Assembly: GCA_017460805.1 (NCBI GenBank)
Contig: JAFUAF010000058.1
Location: 1-64,000 of the forward strand
DNA: 64,000 nucleotides
Direction: 5' to 3'
Origin: Bacillota bacterium
GTDB taxonomy: Bacteria > Bacillota > Clostridia > Lachnospirales > CAG-274
Each line of letters opens with the position of its first letter. Positions within the stretch are counted from its first letter, which is position 1. Positions 10,265 through 18,156 of the stretch are shown here, one piece after another. Below the pieces are notes generated by a model, which saw only the letters and a list, made by a program, of their open reading frames with translations, made no database searches and was not told where the DNA came from. The position numbers and the translations under genes were made by a program.

Positions 10265-11821
10265 TTATGCCCGTTCTATTTTGCAGATATGGTTTTTGCT
10301 TGTTTTATCGTAGTTAATACCTACCAAAAGGATATTGCCTTTATATTCATCCAAAGCACCGACATAGTTTTTATTCTTTATCTGCTGTAGTGCACTTTCG
10401 GCGCTGTCATCCCATTTTAGTTCTATTAACAAGGCAGGCTTATCAACATTTTTTCGCGGTACAAATACCATATCGGCAAAACCCTTTCCCGCAGGTAATT
10501 CTCTGACAACTTTATAAAATTTACTTGCCGTATAATAGGCGATTGCAATAACACAGCTTAACGAATTTTCGTCATTATACTTTAAGATAGCTGTATTGCT
10601 GCTGTGTGCCGCATCAATATACCTTGCGACCGAAGTTTCATCAAGTGCCAGTGTTGCTTCAAGCAGTTTGTCCGAACTTTCTATAGCTTTTGAGATATCG
10701 CCCCATTCGGAACCCTCAACAGCGTTGGCAAATTCCGTTTTTATTTCTTCGTTTGGTACAAAAACTTCGCTTGTACCGCCGTCAAAACTCAAATAACCCA
10801 GATGGACCAGTAAAGTAAATATATCGTCTTTGGAATTAAAAGTTGACATATCATTTGCAAATCTTAAAGGGTTTATTTTTATCTTTTGTCCGGAGATAAG
10901 TTTGACAACATCATCTTTCAAACCTTCGACATTAAGATCTATATAATATTTTAAGGCCTCAAAGGTTTCCGTCCGTGTCCAGTAGTTTTCAAAGCTTTTT
11001 TCGCTTATGGAATTTACTACAGACTGAGGGTTATAAATATGTCGGTTCTCTATCAAATATCCGTTATACCAACGTTCCATTTTGTTAAAATCAACATTGT
11101 TTGAATCACATAATGTTTTTACTTCGCTTGTGGTAAAACCCGTATATTCCGAAAATCCTTTCATTCTAAGCATTGAAAACTCGCTGAACATATTTAAAGC
11201 AGAATGAGTGCCATACTTTCTTATCGGCAATATCCCCGTCATATACGCAAGTGCCGCATAATCCCTATCCTTAAGCATATCTTTCAGAAAATCCAAATAC
11301 TGTTTCTGGTATTCGGGCTTATCGCGATATTCTCTGAAAACACTATCCCATTCGTCAATAATAACAACAAACTTTTCATTATGTTTTATAAATATTTTTT
11401 CGAGAGCATCCGACAAAAACTTTTCGCCGCTTATTTCGGAATAAGTCTCGCCCAACTCGGAAATAACCTCTTTTTGCAGGTAAGATATCATCTCATCGAT
11501 ATCCCTTGTTTTTACGCGAAAATTCTCAATATTTAAAAACAAAACATTAAATTTATTTATGTATTTATTGTAATTCTGCGTGTGGGCTATTTGCAGATCA
11601 TCAAATAAAAAGCGGGAATCATACCCTTTGCAGTAATAAGCTGTCAACATTCGCGCCGCCATTGTTTTACCAAAGCGTCGAGGCCTGCTTATACAAATAT
11701 ATTTTGTTTGAGTACCGAGATATTTATTTGTAATATCTATCAATCCCGATTTATCGACATATATTTCGGAATTTCTTGCCTCTTCAAAGCCGTTATATGT
11801 CGGGTTTAAGTATCTGCCCAT
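10265..11821 (-). CDS. AAA-ATPase-like / PD-(D/E)XK nuclease-like protein
   Basis: A 518-aa member of the AAA-ATPase-like plus PD-(D/E)XK family (Pfam AAA-ATPase_like with PDDEXK_9). Walker A is RPRRFGKT near residue 48 and Walker B is VVIIDEWDS near 152. The C-terminal nuclease-like core reads GFADMVF followed by ALLIELKW, giving the D...ExK pattern. Start ATG 11821 follows AGGGGTG. Such genes are common, often multicopy, in gut Clostridia and Bacteroides; their role is not established. It is co-oriented with and 103 nt upstream of jetD, but an intervening hairpin argues that it is a separate unit. Confidence 0.88.
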   Translation of the reverse strand: MGRYLNPTYNGFEEARNSEIYVDKSGLIDITNKYLGTQTKYICISRPRRFGKTMAARMLTAYYCKGYDSRFLFDDLQIAHTQNYNKYINKFNVLFLNIENFRVKTRDIDEMISYLQKEVISELGETYSEISGEKFLSDALEKIFIKHNEKFVVIIDEWDSVFREYRDKPEYQKQYLDFLKDMLKDRDYAALAYMTGILPIRKYGTHSALNMFSEFSMLRMKGFSEYTGFTTSEVKTLCDSNNVDFNKMERWYNGYLIENRHIYNPQSVVNSISEKSFENYWTRTETFEALKYYIDLNVEGLKDDVVKLISGQKIKINPLRFANDMSTFNSKDDIFTLLVHLGYLSFDGGTSEVFVPNEEIKTEFANAVEGSEWGDISKAIESSDKLLEATLALDETSVARYIDAAHSSNTAILKYNDENSLSCVIAIAYYTASKFYKVVRELPAGKGFADMVFVPRKNVDKPALLIELKWDDSAESALQQIKNKNYVGALDEYKGNILLVGINYDKTSKNHICKIERA

Positions 11822-11897
11822 AGTATCACCCCTTTTTGATCACAATACCGCGTGTCTGCGGCTTAAATTTGATTGCATCCGGATTTTATCCTCTTAT

Positions 11898-12084
11898 GGG
11901 CACCTCTAAAAATTCATTTTTTGTATAACTTGATAAATTTTCAGATAGCTGCGTCAACCCCCTTCAACATAGCTCTTCTGCTATATGTAGGGAATTTGCA
12001 AAGCAAAACCCGGCTTTCAGTCGGTTTTCTTGCTCTCTAAAAATTTCTCTGCGTTATCCTTTGAAGCAATTTTTAGAGGCACCC
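11898..12084. mobile_element. 187-bp MITE-like element
   Basis: The ends form a 17-bp inverted repeat with two mismatches: GGGCACCTCTAAAAATT (11898-11914), and AATTTTTAGAGGCACCC (12068-12084) as its inverted partner. The 4-bp sequence TTAT directly flanks both ends (11894-11897 and 12085-12088), as a target duplication would. Inside there is no open reading frame of note. The rest of the 415-nt space between 11821 and 12237 holds only a further solo end at 12167. This fits a non-autonomous miniature transposon moved by an unknown transposase. Confidence 0.6.
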
Positions 12085-12166
12085 TTATATTTATATTATA
12101 ACCAATGTATCGGCATATTGCAAGAATATTTAGGCATATTTATATTTCTCCGCTGTACGAACTTAA

Positions 12167-12183
12167 GGGCAACTCTAAAAATT
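12167..12183 (+). repeat. solo copy of the MITE end
   Basis: GGGCAACTCTAAAAATT differs by one base from the left end of the element at 11898. No partner end is visible nearby, so it is probably a remnant of a second copy. Confidence 0.5.
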
Positions 12184-12236
12184 GAAATTTTGCCCCCTTT
12201 TTTCATTATATAAAATCGCTATTTTTATATGTATAA

Positions 12237-12434
12237 TTACAATCTTTTCTCGATTTTATTAAAAATCTCCGTGAACAACACCTCTCTATCCCGCCAAACA
12301 TCAGTGTTTGCGAAGTGTGCCAACATTATCTGTAACGGGTCACCCTCTCTTATTCTCAAAGTTCGTCTTATCTCCTTTGGGATAACTATTCGTCCCAGAT
12401 CATCTATTCTTCTTACTATTCCTGTTGCTTTCAA
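12237..12434 (-). CDS. AbrB/SpoVT-type DNA-binding protein, atypical C-terminus
   Basis: A 65-aa transition-state-type regulator. The swapped-hairpin AbrB domain is well preserved: KATGIVRRIDDLGRIVIPKE, then IRRTLRIREGDPLQI. The start is TTG 12434, eight nt after AAGGAGG, which places the normal family N-terminus at residue 1. After the domain, the sequence departs from the usual AbrB/SpoVT continuation and ends in about 29 residues, MLAHFANTDVWRDREVLF and beyond, that I do not recognise. It may be a C-terminally truncated gene fused to foreign sequence; repeat elements lie just downstream. DNA binding could be intact, dimer or effector functions less surely. Confidence 0.75.
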   Translation of the reverse strand: MKATGIVRRIDDLGRIVIPKEIRRTLRIREGDPLQIMLAHFANTDVWRDREVLFTEIFNKIEKRL

Positions 12435-12458
12435 CGTATTATCCTCCTTGAATAAAAA

Positions 12459-12507
12459 AATACAAGTCATACGGAAGTTTTGTCTTAACCTCCTTACAAC
12501 TTGTATT
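12459..12507. promoter_or_regulatory. inverted repeat upstream of the AbrB-like gene
   Basis: AATACAAGT (12459-12467) and ACTTGTATT (12499-12507) form a perfect 9-bp inverted repeat around a 31-nt loop, 25 nt ahead of the TTG start. It could be an operator for autoregulation or the terminator of the upstream reductase gene. Confidence 0.35.
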
Positions 12508-12568
12508 ATTTGTTTATTGCGGGATTTTATACTACTATGGTTTTATTCAATTATTGGTAAATATAGAT

Positions 12569-13534
12569 CTAATTATTATACTTTTTATGCAGTTCTTCCC
12601 ACGTCGGCATTTGTTTTTTTAATTCATTCCAAACAGGCATAGGATTTTTATTGCTTTTATCTATCAGCTTTTGAAATCCCATATCAAGCAGTTCCATTTC
12701 GGAAACGGAATTTCGGCAATGCTCGCAGGCGGCCAGATCGCCAATGACCGTTTTTGCCATAACAAAATAAAGAAATTTCATCAAGCTGCCTTTTATGCCG
12801 GGGCGAAAATATTTATCGTCGTCTTTCGGCAATATCGGATAACCGAGAGACAGCAGCATATCATAACCTTCGGCAGATGCTTTCTGCATCATTGCACGCT
12901 GCTTGGATGTGCTTTTTCTTAAATCTCCGTCACAGATATATGAGAGATATGCTATCGGAAGTACTGCCGCCAAATGGCAATATAAATACGCCTGCATATC
13001 GGGCTGATAGTTAAGTTTATACCCCGTATTTTTGAAAATTTCCTCAAGGATTTTTTTGGCGTTGTCGGATGGCAGCGAATGCAGCGCTCCTATATCCATG
13101 CCGCCGATACCCGCGCGCTCGCAAATAAGTATGCCGTTTTCTCTTTTGCCCGCAGTAGCCTGAAAGCCGAATAAAATCTCTTTTTTATTTGGTGAGTTTG
13201 ATAAAATTTCGTTTTGCATTTTTTCGGTTTCGGGGTTATTGCCTACAAGTACCGCAAGCTTCGTATCTATTTTTGCTATCTGTTTTGCAATGACACGGAT
13301 GTTATCATACGGCATAACAACAAAAGCGGCATCATATTTTCCGCTTATATTATCTGTAATTACAGGCTTGTCGGTCGTTGTCCGCCTTTGAAGATGATGC
13401 CGTATCACAAGCCCGCTTTGTTCAAGCTCCCGTTTTCTTTCTCCCCTTGTAAGCAGGGTCACATCATTGTTTTTACAAAGTATGTGTGCAAGATAACTGC
13501 CGATTATTCCTGCACCGAATACCAAAATTTTCAT
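12569..13534 (-). CDS. ketopantoate reductase family (PanE/ApbA-like) oxidoreductase
   Basis: A 321-aa NAD(P)-dependent reductase of the ketopantoate reductase superfamily. The N-terminal Rossmann motif is ILVFGAGIIGSYLA, followed by a basic patch (TRGERKRELEQSG) usual for NADPH binding. The C-terminal helical domain carries the family-type KLNYQPDMQAYLYCHLAA region. The classical PanE motifs are loosely kept, so the substrate need not be ketopantoate. Start ATG 13534 has AAAGGAG eight nt upstream. It is divergent from the ABC exporter pair and shares their operator pattern, which suggests a role in the same pathway rather than in pantothenate synthesis. Confidence 0.82.
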   Translation of the reverse strand: MKILVFGAGIIGSYLAHILCKNNDVTLLTRGERKRELEQSGLVIRHHLQRRTTTDKPVITDNISGKYDAAFVVMPYDNIRVIAKQIAKIDTKLAVLVGNNPETEKMQNEILSNSPNKKEILFGFQATAGKRENGILICERAGIGGMDIGALHSLPSDNAKKILEEIFKNTGYKLNYQPDMQAYLYCHLAAVLPIAYLSYICDGDLRKSTSKQRAMMQKASAEGYDMLLSLGYPILPKDDDKYFRPGIKGSLMKFLYFVMAKTVIGDLAACEHCRNSVSEMELLDMGFQKLIDKSNKNPMPVWNELKKQMPTWEELHKKYNN

Positions 13535-13551
13535 TATGTTCGCTCCTTTGG

Positions 13552-13598
13552 TTAGTTATATCTAACAAAATTTTACAACTTTACTGTTTTTATGTCAA
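13552..13598 (-). promoter_or_regulatory. promoter and TTAG-N6-CTAA operator of the reductase gene
   Basis: On the minus strand: -35 TTGACA (13593-13598), 17-nt spacer, -10 TAAAAT (13570-13575), then TTAG-N6-CTAA (13552-13565) starting 4 nt beyond the -10. The operator would cover the transcription start, so binding should repress. Confidence 0.65.
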
Positions 13599-13604
13599 TA
13601 TGCT

Positions 13605-13649
13605 TTGACTTATTTTTTTGTTTGTGATATTATGGTTAGTGTAGACAAA
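13605..13649 (+). promoter_or_regulatory. promoter and TTAG-N6-CAAA operator of the ABC exporter
   Basis: -35 TTGACT (13605-13610), 17-nt spacer, -10 TATTAT (13628-13633), then TTAG-N6-CAAA (13636-13649). It has the same geometry as the divergent promoter. Confidence 0.6.
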
Positions 13650-13673
13650 CTTAAATAAGAAAGGACTTTTTAT

Positions 13674-15416
13674 ATGAAGAAAAAATCGGCTTTGTCCGAA
13701 TTATTGGAATATGCGGGCAGTCACAAATATCTGACTTACGCTTCGTGGATATTATCGGGCGCAAGTGCTTTGACGGCACTTGTTCCGTTTTATTATATAT
13801 GGCTTGTTATGAAAAAGGTGATAGAAAACGATACGACCGATATTGCTCTCTGCGGTGTCGGTGCCGTGGTGTTCTCGGCAGTTTCTATGGTGCTTTATAC
13901 CGCGGCGCTTGTGTGTTCGCATAAATCGGCATTCAGAATAGCCTCCAATCTGCGCAAAAGAGTTATAAGCCATATCGCTGCACTGCCGATAGGCATTATA
14001 GAAAGCGAGGGCAGCGGAAAACTGCGCAAGACCGTAAACGAAGCAAGCAGCGCGGCGGAAACTTTTCTTGCACACCAGCTTCCCGATAAAGCGGGCGCAA
14101 TGGTTACTCCGATAGGGCTGCTTGTACTGCTTTTGATATTTGATTGGAGACTCGGGCTTTTAAGTCTTGCACCCGTTATTCTGGGCTTTGTGATAATGGC
14201 GGCAATGACAGGCACAAAAATGCAGGAGAAAATAAACGAATATCAGAACTCACTTGATAATATGTCAAACGAGGCTGTTGAATATGTCCGCGGCATACCC
14301 GTTGTAAAAACTTTCGGGCAGACCGTGTTTTCGTTCAGACGATTTAAACAGACCATTGACGATTACGGCAAATGGACAATATCCTACACAAAAGACCTTC
14401 GTATACCTATGATCTGCTACACTGCTGCCATAAACGGCGTGTTTGCGTTTTTGGTACTCGGAGCGGCTCTGTTTACCAAAAACGGGGCAACGGCATCTTT
14501 TCTGCTTGACCTTATGTTTTATATAATAATCACGCCCGTTATCTCACTGACACTCACCAAGATAATGTATATGAGTGAAAACGAAATGATAGTTGACGAT
14601 GCACTTTCAAGGATAAATTCGGTGCTTGAATACAGTCCGCTGTCTGAAGCTAAAAATAAAACCGCATTAAATGACTATTCGATAGAACTTGAAAATGTTG
14701 TCTATTCTTATGATAACAGTAAAAATGCACTTGACGGCATCTCGCTTAAAATAGAACAGGGAAAGACTGCGGCCTTTGTGGGACCGTCGGGCGGCGGAAA
14801 ATCCACGCTTGCGGCGCTGATAACACGTTTTTTCGACCCGCAAAGCGGCTGTGTAAAGATAGGCGGCGTTGACATAAAAGATATTTCCAAAGAAGAACTT
14901 ATGAACACAGTTTCCTTTGTTTTTCAAAACAGCAGGCTGATAAAGGGCAGCATAGCGGAAAATGTACGTCTCGGCAGACCCGATGCGACCGATGAAGAAG
15001 TTATCAATGCCCTTAAAAGCGCACAGTGCGAAGATATAATAAAAAAACTGCCAAACGGCATTGACACCGTGATAGGCAGCGGGATATACCTTTCGGGCGG
15101 TGAGCAGCAGCGCATTGCAATAGCGCGGGCAATGCTCAAAAATTCGCCCATACTTATTTTTGATGAAGCAACGGCTTTTGCCGACCCCGACAACGAAGTG
15201 CGTGTACAGGCCGCAATTTCCTACCTCGCAAAAGGCAAGACTGTCATTATGATAGCACACAGGCTTACGGCGGTGAAAAATGCCGATATTATTTATGTAA
15301 TAAACAATGGAAAAATCGCGGAATACGGCAAAGTAAAAGAACTTATTGAAAATAAGGGGATATTTGAAAAAATGTGGAATGATTATCAGACCGCAGTTGA
15401 ATGGAGGGTAGTATAA
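13674..15416 (+). CDS. ABC exporter, fused permease and ATPase, subunit 1
   Basis: A 580-aa half-transporter of the ABC exporter type. The N-terminal six-helix membrane domain spans about 1-310. The ATPase domain (about 335-575) has Walker A GPSGGGKS, Q-loop VFQNS, signature LSGGEQQRIAIARA, Walker B ILIFDEAT and H-loop IAHRL. The D-loop reads AFADPDNE, a form I associate with siderophore-type pairs such as YbtP/IrtA. ATG 13674 follows AAAGGA. The stop overlaps the next gene's start (TAATG), so the two subunits should form a heterodimer. Its cargo is unknown; the nearby methyltransferase and hydrolases hint at a modified small molecule. Confidence 0.92.
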   Translation: MKKKSALSELLEYAGSHKYLTYASWILSGASALTALVPFYYIWLVMKKVIENDTTDIALCGVGAVVFSAVSMVLYTAALVCSHKSAFRIASNLRKRVISHIAALPIGIIESEGSGKLRKTVNEASSAAETFLAHQLPDKAGAMVTPIGLLVLLLIFDWRLGLLSLAPVILGFVIMAAMTGTKMQEKINEYQNSLDNMSNEAVEYVRGIPVVKTFGQTVFSFRRFKQTIDDYGKWTISYTKDLRIPMICYTAAINGVFAFLVLGAALFTKNGATASFLLDLMFYIIITPVISLTLTKIMYMSENEMIVDDALSRINSVLEYSPLSEAKNKTALNDYSIELENVVYSYDNSKNALDGISLKIEQGKTAAFVGPSGGGKSTLAALITRFFDPQSGCVKIGGVDIKDISKEELMNTVSFVFQNSRLIKGSIAENVRLGRPDATDEEVINALKSAQCEDIIKKLPNGIDTVIGSGIYLSGGEQQRIAIARAMLKNSPILIFDEATAFADPDNEVRVQAAISYLAKGKTVIMIAHRLTAVKNADIIYVINNGKIAEYGKVKELIENKGIFEKMWNDYQTAVEWRVV

Positions 15417-17140
15417 TGCTTGAAAAATTACAAAGAAAATTCGCTCTGTCCGAAAAGGGTGCAAAAGACCTGGTAAAAGGCTGTTTGTTCTGCGCTTTGC
15501 AAAACGTTTCGTTTATGCTGCCCGTGGGCATACTTTTTAAACTGGTTGGAGAACTGAAAAACGGCGGTATGGGAAGTTCGGTTTTCTATATCACGGCCTG
15601 CATTGCGGCCTTGGCTTTTATTGCCGTTGCCACTTGGTTTCAATATAATTCCACATTTTTTGCAACTTACATAGAAAGCGGCGTAAGACGCATAACCCTT
15701 GCCGAACGTCTGCGCAAACTTCCTCTTTCGTTTTTCGGCAAAAAAGACCTTGCTGATCTGACAAGCACAATAATGGCTGACTGCACCGTGCTTGAAACTG
15801 CGTTTTCGCATTATATATGCGCACTTGTCGGCTCATTTATATCAACAACAATAATAGGTTTAAGCCTGTTTTCGGTAAATTCTGTGATGGCTTTGGCAGC
15901 CCTTTGGGTGCTTCCCGTATCTTTTGCGATAGTTTATTTTTCGGGTTCTGTGCAGGATAAATTCAATCGTTTGTCAATGCGGGCAAAGACCGACTGTGCA
16001 GACGGTATTCAGGAATGTATAGAAACGATACGAGACCTTAAAGCCAACAATGCGGAAGAAAAATATCTTTCGGGGCTTTATGAGAAAATCGACTGTGTGG
16101 AAAAATCAGCTTTCAAAAGCGAACTTGCAACAGGGCTTTTTGTTGTGTCGGCGCAGCTTGTTTTAAAATTCGGCATTGCAACAACAGCACTTGCGGGTGC
16201 TTTGCTCTACCGAAACGGCAGTCTCGATATACTTACATTTTTTATGTATCTGCTTGTGGTCTCGCGCCTTTACGATCCAATGCAGGCAACACTTACTAAT
16301 CTGGCGGCGGTAATATCGTTAAGAACGAATATTTCAAGAATGAACGAGATACTTTATCAGCCGATACAAGAAGGTTCGGAAACGCTTGACAACAACGGCA
16401 CGGATATAGTTTTTGAAAACGTTGCCTTTTCTTACGAGGACGGCGAACAGGTGCTGAAAAATGTATCTTTTACCGCAAAACAAGGCGAAGTCACCGCACT
16501 TGTGGGACCTTCGGGCGGCGGCAAAACAACGGTGTCAAGACTTGCGGCACGTTTCTGGGATATTTCGGAGGGAAAAATAACCGTAGGCGGCACCGATATT
16601 TCAAAAATCGAGCCCGAAACACTTTTATCGCTCTATTCGATAGTGTTTCAGGATGTTCTTCTGTTTAATAACACGGTTATGGAAAATATAAGGATAGGCA
16701 GACACGGCGCAACAGACGAAGAAGTTATTGCAGCAGCGAAACTTGCCAATGTAGATGAATTTGTTGAAAAACTGCCCGACAAATGGAACACGCTTATCGG
16801 CGAAAACGGCTGTGAACTTTCGGGCGGCGAAAGGCAGCGTATCTCGATAGCAAGAGCATTTTTGAAAAATGCTCCGATAATACTGCTTGACGAGGCGACA
16901 GCCTCTCTTGATGTCGAAAACGAAACCCTTATCCAGACTGCACTTTTAAGGCTGATAAAAAATAAGACCGTGCTTGTAATAGCGCACAGAATGAGGACAG
17001 TATCAAGCGCAGACAAAATAGTCGTGCTTGCAGACGGCGTTGTTGCCGAAAGCGGTACACCCGATGAGTTAAAACAAAAAGGCGGCATTTTTGCCGATAT
17101 GCTGAAACTGCAAACACAAGGCGGCGAATGGACTATATAA
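15416..17140 (+). CDS. ABC exporter, fused permease and ATPase, subunit 2
   Basis: A 574-aa partner half-transporter with the same architecture as the preceding gene: membrane domain about 1-310, then ATPase with Walker A GPSGGGKT, signature LSGGERQRISIARA, Walker B IILLDEAT and a canonical D-loop SLDVENE. The start at 15416 (GGAGG upstream) is preferred to 15401, which lies inside that ribosome site. A strong terminator follows directly. Both half-sites appear catalytically complete, since Walker B glutamates are present in both subunits. Confidence 0.92.
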   Translation: MLEKLQRKFALSEKGAKDLVKGCLFCALQNVSFMLPVGILFKLVGELKNGGMGSSVFYITACIAALAFIAVATWFQYNSTFFATYIESGVRRITLAERLRKLPLSFFGKKDLADLTSTIMADCTVLETAFSHYICALVGSFISTTIIGLSLFSVNSVMALAALWVLPVSFAIVYFSGSVQDKFNRLSMRAKTDCADGIQECIETIRDLKANNAEEKYLSGLYEKIDCVEKSAFKSELATGLFVVSAQLVLKFGIATTALAGALLYRNGSLDILTFFMYLLVVSRLYDPMQATLTNLAAVISLRTNISRMNEILYQPIQEGSETLDNNGTDIVFENVAFSYEDGEQVLKNVSFTAKQGEVTALVGPSGGGKTTVSRLAARFWDISEGKITVGGTDISKIEPETLLSLYSIVFQDVLLFNNTVMENIRIGRHGATDEEVIAAAKLANVDEFVEKLPDKWNTLIGENGCELSGGERQRISIARAFLKNAPIILLDEATASLDVENETLIQTALLRLIKNKTVLVIAHRMRTVSSADKIVVLADGVVAESGTPDELKQKGGIFADMLKLQTQGGEWTI

Positions 17141-17184
17141 AAAACAGACTTGCGCGAAATCAAATATCACGCAAGTCTGTTTTT
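17141..17184. terminator. bidirectional terminator
   Basis: A 14-bp stem (AAAACAGACTTGCG at 17141-17154, CGCAAGTCTGTTTT at 17170-17183) is bounded by A and T runs. It lies between the convergent exporter and methyltransferase genes and overlaps the methyltransferase stop. Confidence 0.85.
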
Positions 17185-17836
17185 ATTTTTTCACAGCATA
17201 AAAATATACCATAGAACCGTCAATATGAAATTCTTTTATATCATACATTTTTTCAAGCCTTGCTTTCAGGCTTTCCTCGGTATCGAAAGGCGGAGTGAAC
17301 CAGCCTTTTTTGCTCAGTATATTTTTTACAAGCAGGTCGGTTATTTTGGATTTGCCCTTTATATAAAAACAGCACAAAAATGTGCCGCCTTTTTTCAGCA
17401 CTCTGCAAGTTTCGGAAAATGCCTTTTCTTTGTCGGGAAAGGCATGAAAACCGTTCATACTGAGTACTGTATCAAAACTTTCGTTTTCAAAGCCGAGGCT
17501 GCCGACATCGCCTTGTATGAGCCCGATGTCGGGCAGTCTTTTTTTCGCCTGTTCAAGCATATCTTCGCTGTAATCGAGGCAGATCATATCGGCATTTTTC
17601 ATACGCTTGTATTTTTCGTGCGTGAAAACCGCTGTTCCGACAGGCACATCAAGCAGTCTTCCCGAAAAATCATCCGGTATAAACGAAAGCAGTTCTTCGG
17701 CTATCTTTACATCATCAACACCGCCCCAAAACAGGCGTATATAAAGCCTGCTCCAAAAATTACCCTGCGTAAGTGTTTTGTCATATATATTTTTTGATCG
17801 TTTGTAAGAACTTTGTATTTTGTTGTATTTATCCAT
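17183..17836 (-). CDS. class I SAM-dependent methyltransferase
   Basis: A 217-aa methyltransferase of the Methyltransf_11 type. Motif I is LLDVPVGTAVFT, where the usual GCGTG has become PVGTA. The acidic residue after strand 2 is in ICLDYSEDML, and the motif IV region is FDTVLSMNGFHAF. The post-motif segment reads RVLKKGGTFLCCFYIKG. Start ATG 17836 has GGGGTGAAAAC before it; an alternative lies at 17860. The acceptor is unknown. A decayed second methyltransferase lies just upstream, so this gene may have replaced or duplicated it. Location next to the ABC exporter suggests it modifies the exported compound or protects the cell from it. Confidence 0.85.
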   Translation of the reverse strand: MDKYNKIQSSYKRSKNIYDKTLTQGNFWSRLYIRLFWGGVDDVKIAEELLSFIPDDFSGRLLDVPVGTAVFTHEKYKRMKNADMICLDYSEDMLEQAKKRLPDIGLIQGDVGSLGFENESFDTVLSMNGFHAFPDKEKAFSETCRVLKKGGTFLCCFYIKGKSKITDLLVKNILSKKGWFTPPFDTEESLKARLEKMYDIKEFHIDGSMVYFYAVKK

Positions 17837-17888
17837 GTTTTCACCCCAACGCAGCATCAAGCGGCATCATTAAACCGAACAACTCCTT

Positions 17889-18020
17889 TTAAAACTCCGC
17901 AAGTATATCGGGATAGTCCTTTTTGCACATTTTATAAACGCCCGCGCAGTCAGTTTCGTAAACTTCCGCCGCTTTACCGAATTCTTTCGCAGACAAACTT
18001 TTGCATCCATCCGAAGTCAT
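17889..18020 (-). pseudogene. N-terminal remnant of a methyltransferase
   Basis: A 43-codon open frame with coding-like content (AKEFGKAAEVYETDCAGVYK, then MCKKDYPDILAEF) matches the N-terminal helix region of a common Clostridia methyltransferase type. It stops at TAA 17889. Reading through, the same frame gives KELFGLMMPLDAALG and another stop, which looks like a decayed 'LLD.GCG' motif I. The remaining domain is absent. It lies under a perfect-consensus promoter (TTGACA, 17 nt, TATAAT), so the promoter now probably drives the intact methyltransferase 50 nt further on. A functional leader peptide is an alternative. Confidence 0.55.
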
Positions 18021-18028
18021 TCCCTTGA

Positions 18029-18075
18029 TTAGTTTTAACTAACCAAATTATATATCTTTTTGTTCTCGTTGTCAA
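18029..18075 (-). promoter_or_regulatory. promoter and TTAG-N6-CTAA operator of the methyltransferase unit
   Basis: On the minus strand: -35 TTGACA (18070-18075), 17-nt spacer, -10 TATAAT (18047-18052), then TTAG-N6-CTAA (18029-18042). This is the same arrangement as the promoter of the reductase gene 4.5 kb away. Confidence 0.7.
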
Positions 18076-18084
18076 TGGATATAA

Positions 18085-18130
18085 TTGACTAAAAAATATA
18101 TTTATGATAAAATGAGTTAGACACAGCAAA
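18085..18130 (+). promoter_or_regulatory. promoter and TTAG-N6-CAAA operator of the hydrolase unit
   Basis: -35 TTGACT (18085-18090), 17-nt spacer, -10 TAAAAT (18108-18113), then TTAG-N6-CAAA (18117-18130). It matches the exporter promoter in both boxes and operator variant. Confidence 0.6.
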
Positions 18131-18156
18131 CCAAGCGGTTTAAGGAGCGGATAATA

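Noticed and set aside
14667..15464. Long open frame opposite the first ABC exporter gene
   Set aside because: It is antisense to a gene with intact ATPase motifs, lacks a ribosome site, and reads as low-quality Cys/Phe/Tyr-rich protein.
17150..17797. 215-codon open frame opposite the methyltransferase
   Set aside because: It begins inside the bidirectional terminator and is antisense to a clear SAM-methyltransferase.
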